Source: Leptobrachium leishanense
Taxonomy: Eukaryota > Chordata > Amphibia > Anura > Megophryidae
DNA: 64,000 nucleotides
Reading direction: 5' to 3'
Assembly (NCBI GenBank): GCA_009667805.1
Contig: CM019063.1
Span: 82,611,877 to 82,675,876 of the forward strand
Position numbers and translations under genes: made by a program. The notes beneath the pieces were generated by a model that saw only the letters and a list, made by a program, of their open reading frames with translations, did no database searches and had not been told where the DNA came from. The stretch's first letter is position 1. Each line of letters opens with the position of its first letter. This document shows, piece after piece, positions 49,321-59,916 of the stretch.

Positions 49321-50540
49321 CGGTGGTGGCTGCACTCCTACCAGCGCCACTGAGTGAATGGACACATGTGTATTCGGAAAAAGAGAAGAAATGGCTATCA
49401 GAAGAACAAGGTGGATATGGAGAAGACGGATGGTTTCAGTTGAAGAATGGACAAATAGTCCTGCCAGCGACATTAGCACCTGAGATCGTGAGAGCGCTTC
49501 ACGCAAGTACCCATGGAGGAAGAGAGATGATGGAACAACAGTTGGAACCACATTTCTACGTGCCAAGACTGTCAGTAATCTGCAAAGCAATAGCCCAGCA
49601 GTGCGTGACATGTGCCAAGAATAATCCAAGAACAGGCCCATCTCAACCTCCAGGGAAACAGCCAATCGGGCTGTCCCCAATGGCGTCAATACAGATAGAC
49701 TTCACAGTGCTGCCACCCTGCAAGGGATATAAATATCTACTGGTAATGGTGTGTACTCTCACTGGATGGGTGGAAGCCTTCCCGACGAGGACAGAGAAAA
49801 CAACGGAAGTGGTGAGGAGCTTAATGAAAGAAATAATACCACGAATATGGACTTCCCCTCGAGATTGGGTCGGATATTGGCCCAGCATTCATACAGAACT
49901 GTTTACAACAGTTCGCCCGCCTGTTGGGTATCACCTGGAAGCTACATACAGCTTACTGGCCCCAAAGCTCAGGAAAAGTCGAAAGAATGAACCACACACT
50001 AAAAACTTTGATGTCCAAACTGTGCCAAGAGACGTCACTAGGCTGGTTGGATGTGCTGTCAATAGTCCTATTGCACATCAGGTGAAGGCCAACCCCCAAT
50101 TGAAGCTAAGTCCGTACAAGCTTATGTTCGGACGGCCTACCCCTCTGATTAATGGACTAAGGGGGGACCTTCGGGCATTGGGGGAAACTAAACTAAATGA
50201 TCAGGTTGTACTGTTAGGTAAATCAATGCAGAAATTGAATACTTGGGTGGGAGATAATATACCTCACTTTTTATATCCCACACTGCATAAGTATTGTCCA
50301 GGTGACTCGGTTTGGGTGAAGGAGTGGAAAAATGAACCACTAGGCCCAAAATGGAGAGGTCCTTATCTTGTCCTGTTGTCAACTCCCACAGCAGTGAAAG
50401 TTGCCGAGGTGATTCCGTGGATACATCATTCAAGGCTGAAAGTAGTGGCAGCCAACCCTGAACCAGAGTGGAAGGTCATCACCAACGAGACCAATCCATT
50501 AAGGTTAAAGCTGACAAGGTCCACGGTTCCAAGCACCTAA
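49321..50540 (+). pseudogene. pol: ERV integrase, frameshifted
   Basis: The N-terminal H-H-C-C finger is present (LHASTHGG at about 49496, CVTCAKNN near 49600). The core has an aspartate in IQIDF (49698-49700), a second in SDIGPAF (49873-49875) and a glutamate in GKVERMN (49981-49983), a D,D(35)E spacing. The last two lie in a different frame from the first. One frame change near 49845 is followed by a return near 50090, next to a TGA. The C-terminal region (GDSVWVKEW, GPKWRGPYLVLLSTPTAVKV, PWIHHSRLK) is gammaretrovirus-like. The frame is continuous with the OGFR-like domain. Stop at 50540. Confidence 0.9.
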
Positions 50541-50576
50541 AGGATTCAACAAGTGGGTGTTTTGACGGACACAATA

Positions 50577-52124
50577 ATGCCTGACCACCCACCAACAAGA
50601 GAGCAAAGGGATCCCCCGGGGGATACCCCAAGGGCTATTTTTAGGGGACCCGCCCCGACCCTTGATCAACCAGAAATGTCTTTTGTTTTTGAAATTCCGG
50701 TGGGGAGGGATTGGGTTTATGTGACTGTGAAAAGAATTGCCCAAGGGATTTTGACATTTGGGGCATTTGTGGTACTGATTTTGTACCTTGCAAATTTGAT
50801 TTATGGACTATCACATGGAGCATGCCCCAGGTGCCCAAGCAACACCGAGAAAGTGGATATCTCCCATATCTGGAATGGTACGCACCCAGTAATGGAGAAC
50901 CGTACCATGTGGAGACAGAAGCGAGAGGCGATATCCGAGATTATGCCAAGAGGACATTTACTTGTGCAATTCAAATATGACTATGCTAAAAAGTCTGGGC
51001 AGACCGCATGCTGGGTGTGTAGTAGACTGCACCCAGAGACAATTCATATACCATTTGCTTCTGTTCCAATGAACTTAAGTATGTTTGCGTCGGGAAATGT
51101 CACAATACATGCTTTTGATGAACCACGAGAAAAACCAGAGGCATTCATTCCCGGGTATCCAATAACAGGACCAGTATACCCACCAGAATGGTGTTTTCAA
51201 TTTGGACCAGATAAAGAAACAAGTAACAAGGGGGGGTTGTGTAATTCAAGTAAGTTCAACTGGACATCGTACATTTACACATTCAACACAAAGGAGCAGG
51301 CGAATTTTCTATATATACAATGTAGAAAGCTCACTAGAGACCAAGAGGTGGTAATTGCGAATGTGACCAATAGCAGGCAGGGTGCACTGGATATGATGAG
51401 ACAACTGAGACAACTGATGTTAGAAATATCAAAGGGAATACTACATTTATCACCATTTATATTGAAAGGGGGGTACCAGGTGTATTGTGAAAGGGTGTGT
51501 TACACATGGGTACCACCTACAATAACGGGAATGTGCTATCTGGCTAAACTGATTCCAATTCAAAGAGTAAGGGGAGATGACACTGATACAGATACTGCAC
51601 TACACCCTAGGTACCCACTGGTGTTTGAGAAACAGAAGAGAGAGTTGTTTAAGAAAGCGGATCAGGTGTGGGCATGGTTCCCAGCATGGACTGGATGAGG
51701 AAGAGAGTTAATGGCAAGAATGAACAGTTATGCCAGTCTGATGGACGAGATTTTGAATAAGACTAGTATGGACATTCAGTTGCTGAATCTGGAAGTACGA
51801 GAGATACGAAAGGTACAAATGATACATGATATGGCGCTGGAACAGATCAGTGGAGCTCTGAATGGACTGTGTGAGATGACAATGCATTATGAATGTTGCA
51901 CATTCATCAAGAACACCACACATGACGTCCCTGACTATTACCAGGTAATCCAAGATCACCAGGAGAAAGTAGCACAGTTGCAGAACACAGCAATACGGAT
52001 CGCTGCTGAAGGCTGGAATCCACTTTGTGTGTTCAGAGCAATCGGAGTTTGGTTCGGATCCATCCTGAGATTTATTTTGCAGATTGGATCCATGATTCTG
52101 ATGTTGGTGGTGATCTTGGTCTAG
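50577..52124 (+). pseudogene. env: ERV envelope, split by one nonsense codon
   Basis: The first ATG is at 50577, 36 bp after pol ends. A hydrophilic leader precedes a membrane segment (GILTFGAFVVLILYLANLIY, about residues 48-67), then a furin-like RQKR (near residue 118). Several N-glycosylation sites (NGT, NRT, NLS, NVT, NSS, NWT) lie in the surface part. A second basic site (KQKR) precedes hydrophobic VWAWFPAW. A TGA at 51696-51698 ends this frame, and the same frame resumes directly after it with the transmembrane subunit: heptad-like helix, C-x7-CC motif (51871-51900), and the anchor FILQIGSMILMLVVILV. An N-terminal membrane anchor ahead of a furin site is unusual for gamma-type Env. A tail-like frame continues to 52291. 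Confidence 0.82.
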
Positions 52125-52949
52125 GGACACTCCTGTACCGCATAGGGCTATGTCTATGGCCACTATACAAGAGAGCACTGACACCTACACAGACACAAAA
52201 GATACCACTGATAATCCCACAAAACATGTTCCCAACAAAAATAGGTCCCCTAAAGTACGAGGAGTTCAAGGATAGCATTAGTGGAGTGTAGTGGCTACAA
52301 GTCTCAGGAGGAGAACCTGAGGCTTGAGCCAACGGGGGAATGAAGGAGATTCAGGCCAGGAGATGGTCGCCATTCTGAGCTAGGGATGTGCGTTTCGGGT
52401 TTCAGAATTTCGGAATTTTCACGAAATTTCCCGATTCGGGTCTTTCGATTCGGCCGAAAATCCGAAATTTTTTAGATCCGAAAAAGTCGAATCCGAACTG
52501 TTTTCCGAACCGAATCGAAAAAATTTCGGAATTTCGAATGGACTTGGAATGTGTGAAATCAAAATCTATTGCTTTGAAACGAGAACAGACTTTCCGAAAA
52601 AACGAAAAATTTGCCAAATCGAAAAATTTTCGGAATTTTCGAATGGACTTGAAATGTGTCAAATCGAAATTTATTTTCCCTCTATTCATGATTTCAGTTC
52701 CATTCGGGATTTCGGTACCATTTCGTTAAGTCTGGACATCGTATATTTAACTAGTATCGGTTATATGGCTGATTCTGTAAAAATTTTTATTGTTTCCAAA
52801 GATCCGATAAGAATTTTCGTATTTTGGTCAGATCCAATTCGTCCGCGGGTCGCGCATGCGCGCGCGCGCACATGTCGTAACTTTATTGAGCCAGTTTTAT
52901 TGACAACTTTTTGAACAAAATTTTGTTTTTATTATTCTTCATAATGGCC

Positions 52950-54856
52950 GCTGCCAGAGAGGAGTGCTGCACAAGCACCTCGTCTTCATCATGATGAACC
53001 ACCGGCACCCAGGAAGAAACGGGCCCAAAATATGGCGTTTGAGGAGATGTTGGAGCTGGTCCGCATCTTTGATAGAAAAGATTACGATTGCCGGAAGGGA
53101 CCTTACCGCAGCAAGAATAACGCCAGAAAAGATCGTATCCTTGACAAGCTACGCACCACCATTTTGGAGAAGTTTGGAAGGACCGGACGAAGGACCAGCT
53201 ACGGAAACGCTGGTCTGATTTAAAAGTACGGGAGCAGGAGCAGCTGAGGCGCATCCGGCGCGTCATAGCGAAACGTAAGTGTCATGTTATATTGTAAAGC
53301 GCTGCGCAAACTGTTGGCGCTATATAAATCCTGTATAATAATAATAATGTGCTTGCATGTGCTAATGTGCGCAGAAATACGCTGATTTATCTAGTCCTTT
53401 TTTCATGCAATGTGATTGTGTATAGCTTTGCGTTTTCACAACTCGTCATACATGCATTTTTGCCATAGCTTTTTTTTTTGTGATTTTACGTATTCGTGAA
53501 AATTGTGATATTTGATGTATGTAGATGAAGTTACAATGCTGGATTTCTTTTGGCACTGTGTGTATAGTCTGTAGTGTGCTGGGGGGGGGTTGTTGTGATT
53601 GAGTGATGCATACGAGATGACCCGCAGCTTGCCCAATATTGGCTCCCACCTGCGCATCAATAAAAATCTCTGCGTCTCTGCTAAGTGATAGGATGGGACA
53701 TGTAGTTCTTCTGAAAGTGCATCCAAACAGAGCTGCGTTCAATACATCCTCAGCAGCTGCTGCAGCAGCAGTGTCATTGAATGCTTTAGATGCAAATTTC
53801 AAAACAAAATGGTGGATTTCTGTTGTTGTTTCTGCAATATCCAGTTTTATTATTAGCAGAAACTGAAAGTGAAACTGAGGCTGAGGCATCTATAAAATAA
53901 CTAAAAGCCGTCACACAATGCGCTTTGTATGCACACAACACAAATAATAGTTTTTATTGAATAAACGTAATGTTTACTTCTGAAAAAAATATATAAATGA
54001 ACGGTAATATATGTCTGTGCAGAGGAAATAAATAAATATTTTGTGACTTTAGAACTATGAGATGGGAGTAGTGGTGGGTCAAGCTGGTAGTGGGTAGTGG
54101 AGGGGTGTCGCAATACTTTCGGCAATATATTGTATAGATATACCATTTTTTCCAGTCTGCATTATTTACGTGTTATATTTTTGGATTTGGCAGAAGACAG
54201 GAAGAAGGCCGCCGAATCTGCCCGGCAGGGACCAGTGCCCCAGCGGAGGAGGAGGGGAGCCACGGGCGTCCACCAGCGCTGGTATATACTGTTTTATTTT
54301 GCAACGACTTTTGGTCAAAAACAGAAACATTTTTTGTTTACTGTATTTTAATTTAATTTTTTTATGTATAGCACAAGAGGAGCAGGAGGAGGAAGAGGAG
54401 GAAGAGGAGGATGTAGAGAGTCAGCCGGAGCAGCAGGAGGCCGCCAGTCCAGGTTTTTTTTTTTTACTGTTGTATTTTGTATCGACTTTTGTTCAAAAAT
54501 AAATCAGTTTTGTTGTTTACTGTATTTTTTATTTCTTTAATTTCTTACATATAGCACTGGATATGCAGACAGTGGTGGGGGAGGAGTCGGAGGAGTCGGA
54601 GACTCAGGAGGCCGCCAGCTCTGGTATATACTACTGTTATATTTTTTCAAGACTTTCAGTCAAAAATAGAAACCTGCTTTACTTACTGTATTTTCCTTCT
54701 TTCATTTATTGATATATAGAAGGAGAAGCCAGACGCCGACGGGAGGCGATCGGCGAGCTTCGCCTGGCAGCTACTGCCGTCAACTCCCTACAAGAACTGC
54801 TCCAGGAACTGCGGGAGCACATAACCAATGCCGCAGACCTCCTGGAGCAGCAGTGA
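52950..54856 (+). pseudogene. Multi-exon Myb/SANT-like gene carried in the hAT
   Basis: Five exon-like blocks: about 52950-53274 (donor AAAC/GTAAGT), 54194-54281, 54372-54452, 54555-54623 and 54721-54856 (TGA). The first encodes FEEMLELVRIFDRKDYD, a basic KNNARKDRILDKLRTTIL helix and, after a one-base frame change near 53175, KRWSDLKVREQEQLRRIRR, the layout of Myb/SANT-like DNA-binding domains found in Harbinger-associated proteins. Later exons are acidic (EEEEEEEEDVESQ) and end in a leucine-rich coiled coil (LAATAVNSLQELLQELREHI). Junction phases 3-4 and 4-5 agree; 2-3 does not. I infer a DNA-binding accessory protein or captured host gene, now degraded. Confidence 0.55.
53281..54120. other. 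Intron 1 of the Myb-like gene; repeat fragments
   Basis: GTAAAGCGCTGCGCAAACTG and the ATAATAATAAT run (53296-53347) match the tail of dispersed fish and frog repeats. A short CAATACTTTCGGCAATATAT at 54111 resembles a Tc1 end. No other gene was recognised. Confidence 0.5.
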
Positions 54857-54857
54857 G

Positions 54858-55140
54858 ACCAATGGCAGCCTCCTCCAGAATGTGCCTCAGCTGCTCCTGC
54901 TCGCGTGCCTTGAGGTCGGACCAGCGTTTTCAGAGATGGTCCTTCGTCCAGTCCTCCCGAACAGCTCCAGGATGGTGGTGCGTAGCTTTTCAAGGATACG
55001 ATCCTTGCGGGTGTTATTCTTCCTGCCGTAAGGGCCCATACAGCAATCGTAATCTTTGCAGTCCAAGATGCGGACCAGCTCCAACATCTCCTCAAATGCC
55101 AGTAACTTGTTGGGCAGTTTGCCATCCTTGGCATGTTCCC
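54858..55140 (-). pseudogene. Inverted second copy of the Myb/SANT-like exon
   Basis: Minus-strand sequence reading FEEMLELVRILDCKDYD and KNNTRKDRILEKLRTTILEL, the same domain as 52950-53274 with many substitutions. It begins immediately after the stop of the plus-strand gene. One frame change near 54960 parallels the plus copy. The two genes are tail-to-tail, which fits an inverted duplication or two elements inserted in opposite orientation. Confidence 0.7.
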
Positions 55141-55781
55141 TTCCCTATGTTAATATGTTGTAAATAAATTTTCTATTTTTTCACTATTTTCCTGTTTGTG
55201 TGCGTTGCTTTTCCTTACTTAATAAGTTAATATGTATTGCTTGGTTTCCACACTGTTAAAATTATATGTACATAAATGTATTGACATTTCTATGGACCCT
55301 TTGTCATAAATTTGTCAACATATTTGTGGCCATGAATGTGACTGTGCACATTCTACACTTCCTGCCTGGCCAAAAAATGTCACACACTAACACAACCTTG
55401 TTGTAAGGCCTTGAGATTTGATTACCGACGTGGCCTGGTTTTTTGTTAAGCTTAGGCGATGTCACAACAACACGGATTTTTGTCCACAGTCACATTCATT
55501 GTATAACCAAGAATTTATCAAAAAATATTGATGGCAGCACTGCATGAAGTCTTCTCCGACACAACCCAAAGATCCTTAGTGCGGCTCAGGTCTAGTTTAT
55601 TTGTCCCTGTTTGCAGCTTCACACAACACCTCCTCCCAGCTATGAGCTCTCTCTCTCCCACCGCTGCCCGCTAAGACGCTGCCCGCCAACATGGTCATGT
55701 CTTTGCAGGAAGACAACAGCGTGGGGGAACAGCAGCTGCTGACAGTCCCAAGACCTCGTCACAATGACGTCAGTTTTGGAG
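55141..55781. other. No gene seen
   Basis: AT-rich sequence, then a moderately GC-rich segment (55600-55780) with no recognised coding content. It lies inside the hAT insertion. Confidence 0.4.
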
Positions 55782-56474
55782 TTAACCCCTAACTGTGACC
55801 AATGGTGGAGATAGGGGGTTCATTGGAACCCCTATCTCCCGATCCGCGGCAGCTATCGGTTGGTTAATGTTTGGTATCTTTGGATCGACCAGAGCATGGC
55901 CTTTCCAACAATACCAAACATGACAATGTTAAAAAATTTTTAAATAAAAAAAAAAAATACAGGTTTTTTGTTTTGTTTTGTTAATGCAGCAATATTGTTG
56001 CCATTTCAATTATAATGTGAACAATGATGCTGCACTAAGGATTTTTGTATGGGGTGCGTTTGTTAAAAATAGTGTAATTGTCACCCAAAAAAATATAACA
56101 AGTCCCCTTTTCAATTTTTTTTAACAAACGCAACTCATAAAATATAACCGCAAACACTCGCATGTTAAAATGTGAAAAAAACACTTTACACCTTGTAAAA
56201 CAAACATTGAAAATTCTAATTTTATTGCATTTTTTGTTATAATATACAGACAGGACATGACGCATACATATGATAATGATATATTATGAATCATCTGCCG
56301 AGTCTGCCGGAAAGAACGATATATAACATGTCTGGGTCATATTATAAAAGAAGGCTTCAAAACGCGTTTAAACAAGAGGAGCGAAACTGTTAAAAATTAG
56401 CTCAGCAGCAGACCGCAGTGCCGCACACAGGTGTGAAGGGAAGCCGTGAAATGCCTCAGCAGCGAAAGGGTTAA
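55782..56474. mobile_element. TTAA-target element, copy C
   Basis: Starts TTAACCCCTAACTG and ends GCCTCAGCAGCGAAAGGGTTAA. It shares with copies A, B and D the GGAGATAGGGGGTTC block, GAGCATGGCCTTTCCAA, the TTCAATTATAATGTGAACAA hairpin arm and the GGAAAGAACGATATATAA motif. It is shorter than copy A, lacking the outer GC-rich part. Confidence 0.75.
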
Positions 56475-57083
56475 TTTATATTTTTGTCTGTTTTAAATCA
56501 TTTTATTTTATTATTTTTTTTCATTTCAGATCATTTTGATCAACTATTTTTCCGTTTTAAAACATTTTTGTTCTGGTTTTTATTTTTAAAGTCAGACCAT
56601 TCGGGTCAGTTTACCGTTTTTTAAATCGTTTTGTTCTTTTTTTTTGTTCCTTGGCTTTCATACCATTTTTTTAATGTGATTAAATAAATAAAGTTGTGAA
56701 ATGTATATTCATAAGAAAAAAAGGATCTTTATTTAATAAAAAAAAAAACACGATAGAATCGCCAGAATTATCGTATCGTCAGAATGAATTATTGGATCCG
56801 AAAAACAAACCTAAAATTTATTATAAAAAAAATATATAAAGTATAAAAAAGTAAACCATAGTACTTTACATCAAAACGAATAGAGTTAGACACTTTGAAA
56901 CGAGGAGAACAGACGTTCCGAAAAAAAAGAAAATTTCCGAAATCACGAAAAGTCGATACAAAAAACGAGCAAAGTGACCCGAAAACACGAAAAATGGTCG
57001 ATATTCCAAAAAAATGTACGCAATCGAAAATTTTAAACATCAGAACAAATCGAACCGAAAAAAAAATCGGTGCACAAGCCTAT

Positions 57084-57530
57084 TAATATCTGACATCCCG
57101 ATGTGAAACATCAGGACTTTTGCATTAGATTTCGACCATTTTTATTTTTTTAACTTCTGGATAGTCGAAAATCGATCTATCCAAAAAGTCCCAATGTTTC
57201 ACATCATTCTGAACTTTGTTTGGATAGAGTAAGTCCGTGGGCGTGTGGCCGTTAAATGTATATACCAGTGGCGTCGTAACATGGGGGCGGGGGTGCGGCC
57301 CGCACCAGGTGACACCCGCCTTTAGGGTGACACCGTCACCCTAAGGGCGGGTGTCTCACCCTCCGCCGCGTTTTTCGCTCCCTGCGAGCGTCCGAAGCAT
57401 GCAGCTTCGGCGCTCGCCTGGAGGAAACACGTCACCAGCCAATCGCAGCTGGTCACGTGGCTCCCCCTGGCGAGCGCCCAAGCTCCGCGCCGCCGGACGC
57501 TATGAGGGAGCGAAAAAGGCGGCGGAGGTG
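57084..57530. other. Palindromic segment and hAT-like start
   Basis: 57090-57210 is an imperfect inverted repeat (GATGTGAAACATCAGGAC with GTCCCAATGTTTCACATC). At 57268, CAGTGGCGTCGTAACATGGG and the following GCACCAGGTGACACCCGCC resemble another dispersed hAT-type end. No gene was seen. Confidence 0.4.
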
Positions 57531-58010
57531 AGCTGGGGCCATTATCATGAGGTGCTGGGGCATTCCATGTGCTGGGGCATATCCAAGAGGAGCTGGGGCA
57601 TATCCACGAGGAGCTGGGGCATGTCCACGAGGAGCTGGGGCATATCCACGAGGAGCTGGGGCATGTCCACGAGGAGCTGGGGCAAATCCATGTGTGAGCT
57701 GGGGAATATCCACGAGGAGCTGGGGCATATCCACGAGGAGCTGGGGCAAATCCACGAGGTGCTGGGGCAATATCCATGAGGAGCTGGGGCATATCCATGT
57801 GCTGGGGCATATCCAGGAGGAGCTGGGGCATGTCCACGTGGAGCTGGGGCATGTCCACGAGGAGCTGGGGCATGTCCACGAGGAGCTGGGGCAAATCCAT
57901 GTGTGAGCTGGGGAATATCCACGAGGAGCTGGGGCATATCCACGAGGAGCTGGGGCAAATCCACGAGGTGCTGGGGCAATATCCATGAGGAGCTGGGGCA
58001 TATCCATGAG
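57530..58010. repeat. 21-bp minisatellite (GAGGAGCTGGGGCATATCCAC)
   Basis: About 23 units. A block of roughly 209 bp is itself duplicated (TGTGTGAGCTGGGGAATATC at 57691 and at 57900), a higher-order step. The period of 21 makes long spurious frames on both strands (57322-58184 minus, 57351-57988 plus). Confidence 0.95.
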
Positions 58011-58063
58011 GATGTCGGATGTCGACCAAGCTTCCGGGAACTCCCCCTGAGGACTGGCGTCAC

Positions 58064-58744
58064 CAATGGTGGAGATAGGGGGTTCATTTTGGATCCCCCT
58101 ATCTCCCGATCCGTGGCAGCTAGGGGTTAAAGTTTGGTATTGTTGGATCGGCCAGAGCATGGCCGTTCCAACGATACCAAACACGAATGTGAAAAACGTT
58201 TGTAAAAAAAATTAAAATAAAAAAATATTTAAAAAAATTTATAAAAATAAATAAACAATTTTTTTTTCTTTTTTTTGGTTTGTTAATGCAGCAATATTGT
58301 TCCCATTTCAATTATAATGTGAACAATGATGCTGCACTAACGATTTTTGTATGCGGTGCGTTTGTTAAAAATTTTGTAATTTTCCCCAAAAAAAATTGTA
58401 ACGAGACCCCATCTCTAATTTGTTTAACAAGCGCACCCCATATAAAATATAACCGCAATTGCTCGCATGTTAAAATGTGAAAAAAATACACTTTACACAT
58501 TGTAAATTATTGAAAAATTCATATTTTATTGCATTTTTTGTTATAATATACAGACAGGTCATGACGTATACATATAATAATGACATATTATGAATCTGCC
58601 GAGTCTGACGGAAAGAACGATATATAATATGTCTGGGTCATATACTAAAATAAGCCTTCAAAACGCATTTAAACATGATGAGCAAAACCGGTAAAAATGA
58701 CCTCAGCACAGGGGCGTGAAAAGCCTCAGCAGCGAAAGGGTTAA
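58064..58744. mobile_element. TTAA-target element, copy D
   Basis: From GGTGGAGATAGGGGGTTC to AGCAGCGAAAGGGTTAA. It is collinear with copy C, in the same orientation, and followed by the same hAT tail sequence. The left TTAA end is missing. Confidence 0.7.
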
Positions 58745-59916
58745 TTAAAAAAACACGATAGAATCGCCAGAATTATCGTATCGACATAATGAATTATTGG
58801 ATCCGAAAAACAAACCAAAATTTATTATAAAAAAATATATAAAGTAGTATTAAAAAAGTAAACCATAGTAGTTTTCATCAAAACGAATAGAGTTAGACAG
58901 CTTTGAAACGAGAACAGACGTTCCGAAAAAACGAAAAGTTCCGAAAAACGAAAAGTTCCGAAAACCGAAAGTTCCGAAAAACGAAAAGTTCCGAAAAACA
59001 AAGTTCCGAAAAACAAAAAATGGGCGATATGCCGAAAACCATGTACAATTCCGAAAAACGAAAATTTCCGAAATAACGAAAAGTCGATACAGAAACCTAG
59101 TAAAGTTACCCGAAAATACGAAAAATGGTCGATATTCCGAAAAATAAATGTACCCGAAAACCGAATCGAGCCGAACCGAATCGAAACAGAAAGCAGTCGA
59201 AACGAACCGAATCGAAAAGTTTAAAAATTCGAAAAATCGAATCGAATCGAAAAAAAAATCGGTGCACATCCCTATTCTGAGCCGGGCAGCCATCTTGTTC
59301 AGAATATTGGTTCACTTGAATATAACTAGGTAGATATTAGTTGGAATTAGAATGAAGTTTACATAGAGTCTTAGGAATGTGTTAGATCAGCAGTAAAAGC
59401 AATTAAAATAGGGAAGATCCGGGCCGTTGCTGGCACGGAGAGACAGGATGAGTGATGGATACATCAAGGTAACAGAGACCTGTAGCTGAGACAAAGAAGA
59501 GCGTGAAAGCAGCCCAGGCCTTATCTAAAGCAAACAATAAACAAGCCCAAGGGAGGTGGGCACAGGCAGGATCCAGAGTAGTAGCAAATCATTTTCTGTC
59601 AAACTAACATGAAGTTTGCCAATTTATGACCAATGTATGGAATGTCTTTGTATTCGATTAAGGGAGGTACGGACCCACGTGGGGTGGGATAGTGTCACCG
59701 GGAGGTGAGCTAATTGGGATGTACCTAATTATGTATTCGGGGTATAAAACCTCATGTCACTGGGGAATCGGGGCTCAGTCTTTGCGATTCAATCCTGTCT
59801 GAGCATCTGTGATATCACAATAAAGTTTGCCTTTCCTGAAGAGACTCGTGTTCAGTCAATCCTTGTCCGTGCCGGCCCGGCCTCGTCCTGTGTGAACCAA
59901 GTGGATTCCGGTTACA

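Larger units (their letters stand above)
52381..59274. mobile_element. hAT insertion of 6.9 kb inside the ERV LTR
   Basis: The ends TAGGGATGTGCG and GTGCACATCCCTA are inverted. The flanks are a perfect 8-bp duplication TTCTGAGC (52373-52380, 59275-59282). Subterminal regions are rich in TTCGG/CCGAA repeats. The interior carries a Myb/SANT-like gene, an inverted copy of its first exon, two TTAA-family copies, a 21-bp minisatellite and a duplicated right end (56750-57083, 58757-59274). No hAT transposase was recognised. Confidence 0.9.
44556..59916 (+). mobile_element. Endogenous retrovirus, class I (gamma/epsilon-like), 5'-truncated
   Basis: Order: gag remnant, protease, RT, RNase H, OGFR-like domain, integrase, env, 3' LTR. 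The 5' LTR, primer site and most of gag are absent, replaced by a Tc1 end and minisatellite. Two hAT insertions sit inside it (47647-48762 in pol, 52381-59274 in the LTR). The DTGA protease motif, gammaretrovirus-style integrase tail and C-x7-CC envelope support class I. Stops, frameshifts and an altered RT active site show it is defective. Confidence 0.9.
52341..59916 (+). repeat. ERV 3' LTR, interrupted by a hAT
   Basis: A purine tract AACGGGGGAA precedes TGAAGGAGATTC at 52341. After removing the hAT (52381-59274 plus one target copy) the LTR is about 674 bp. It shows a TATA box (TATAAAA, 59743-59749), a polyadenylation signal (AATAAA, 59819-59824) and an end GGTTACA at 59916, the ordinary U3-R-U5 order. 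No 5' LTR is present for an age estimate. Confidence 0.8.

Noticed and set aside
57322..58184. Minus-strand frames rich in Pro-Gln-Leu repeats, up to 243 codons
   Set aside because: Product of the 21-bp minisatellite; several frames are open at once and no domain or start context is present.
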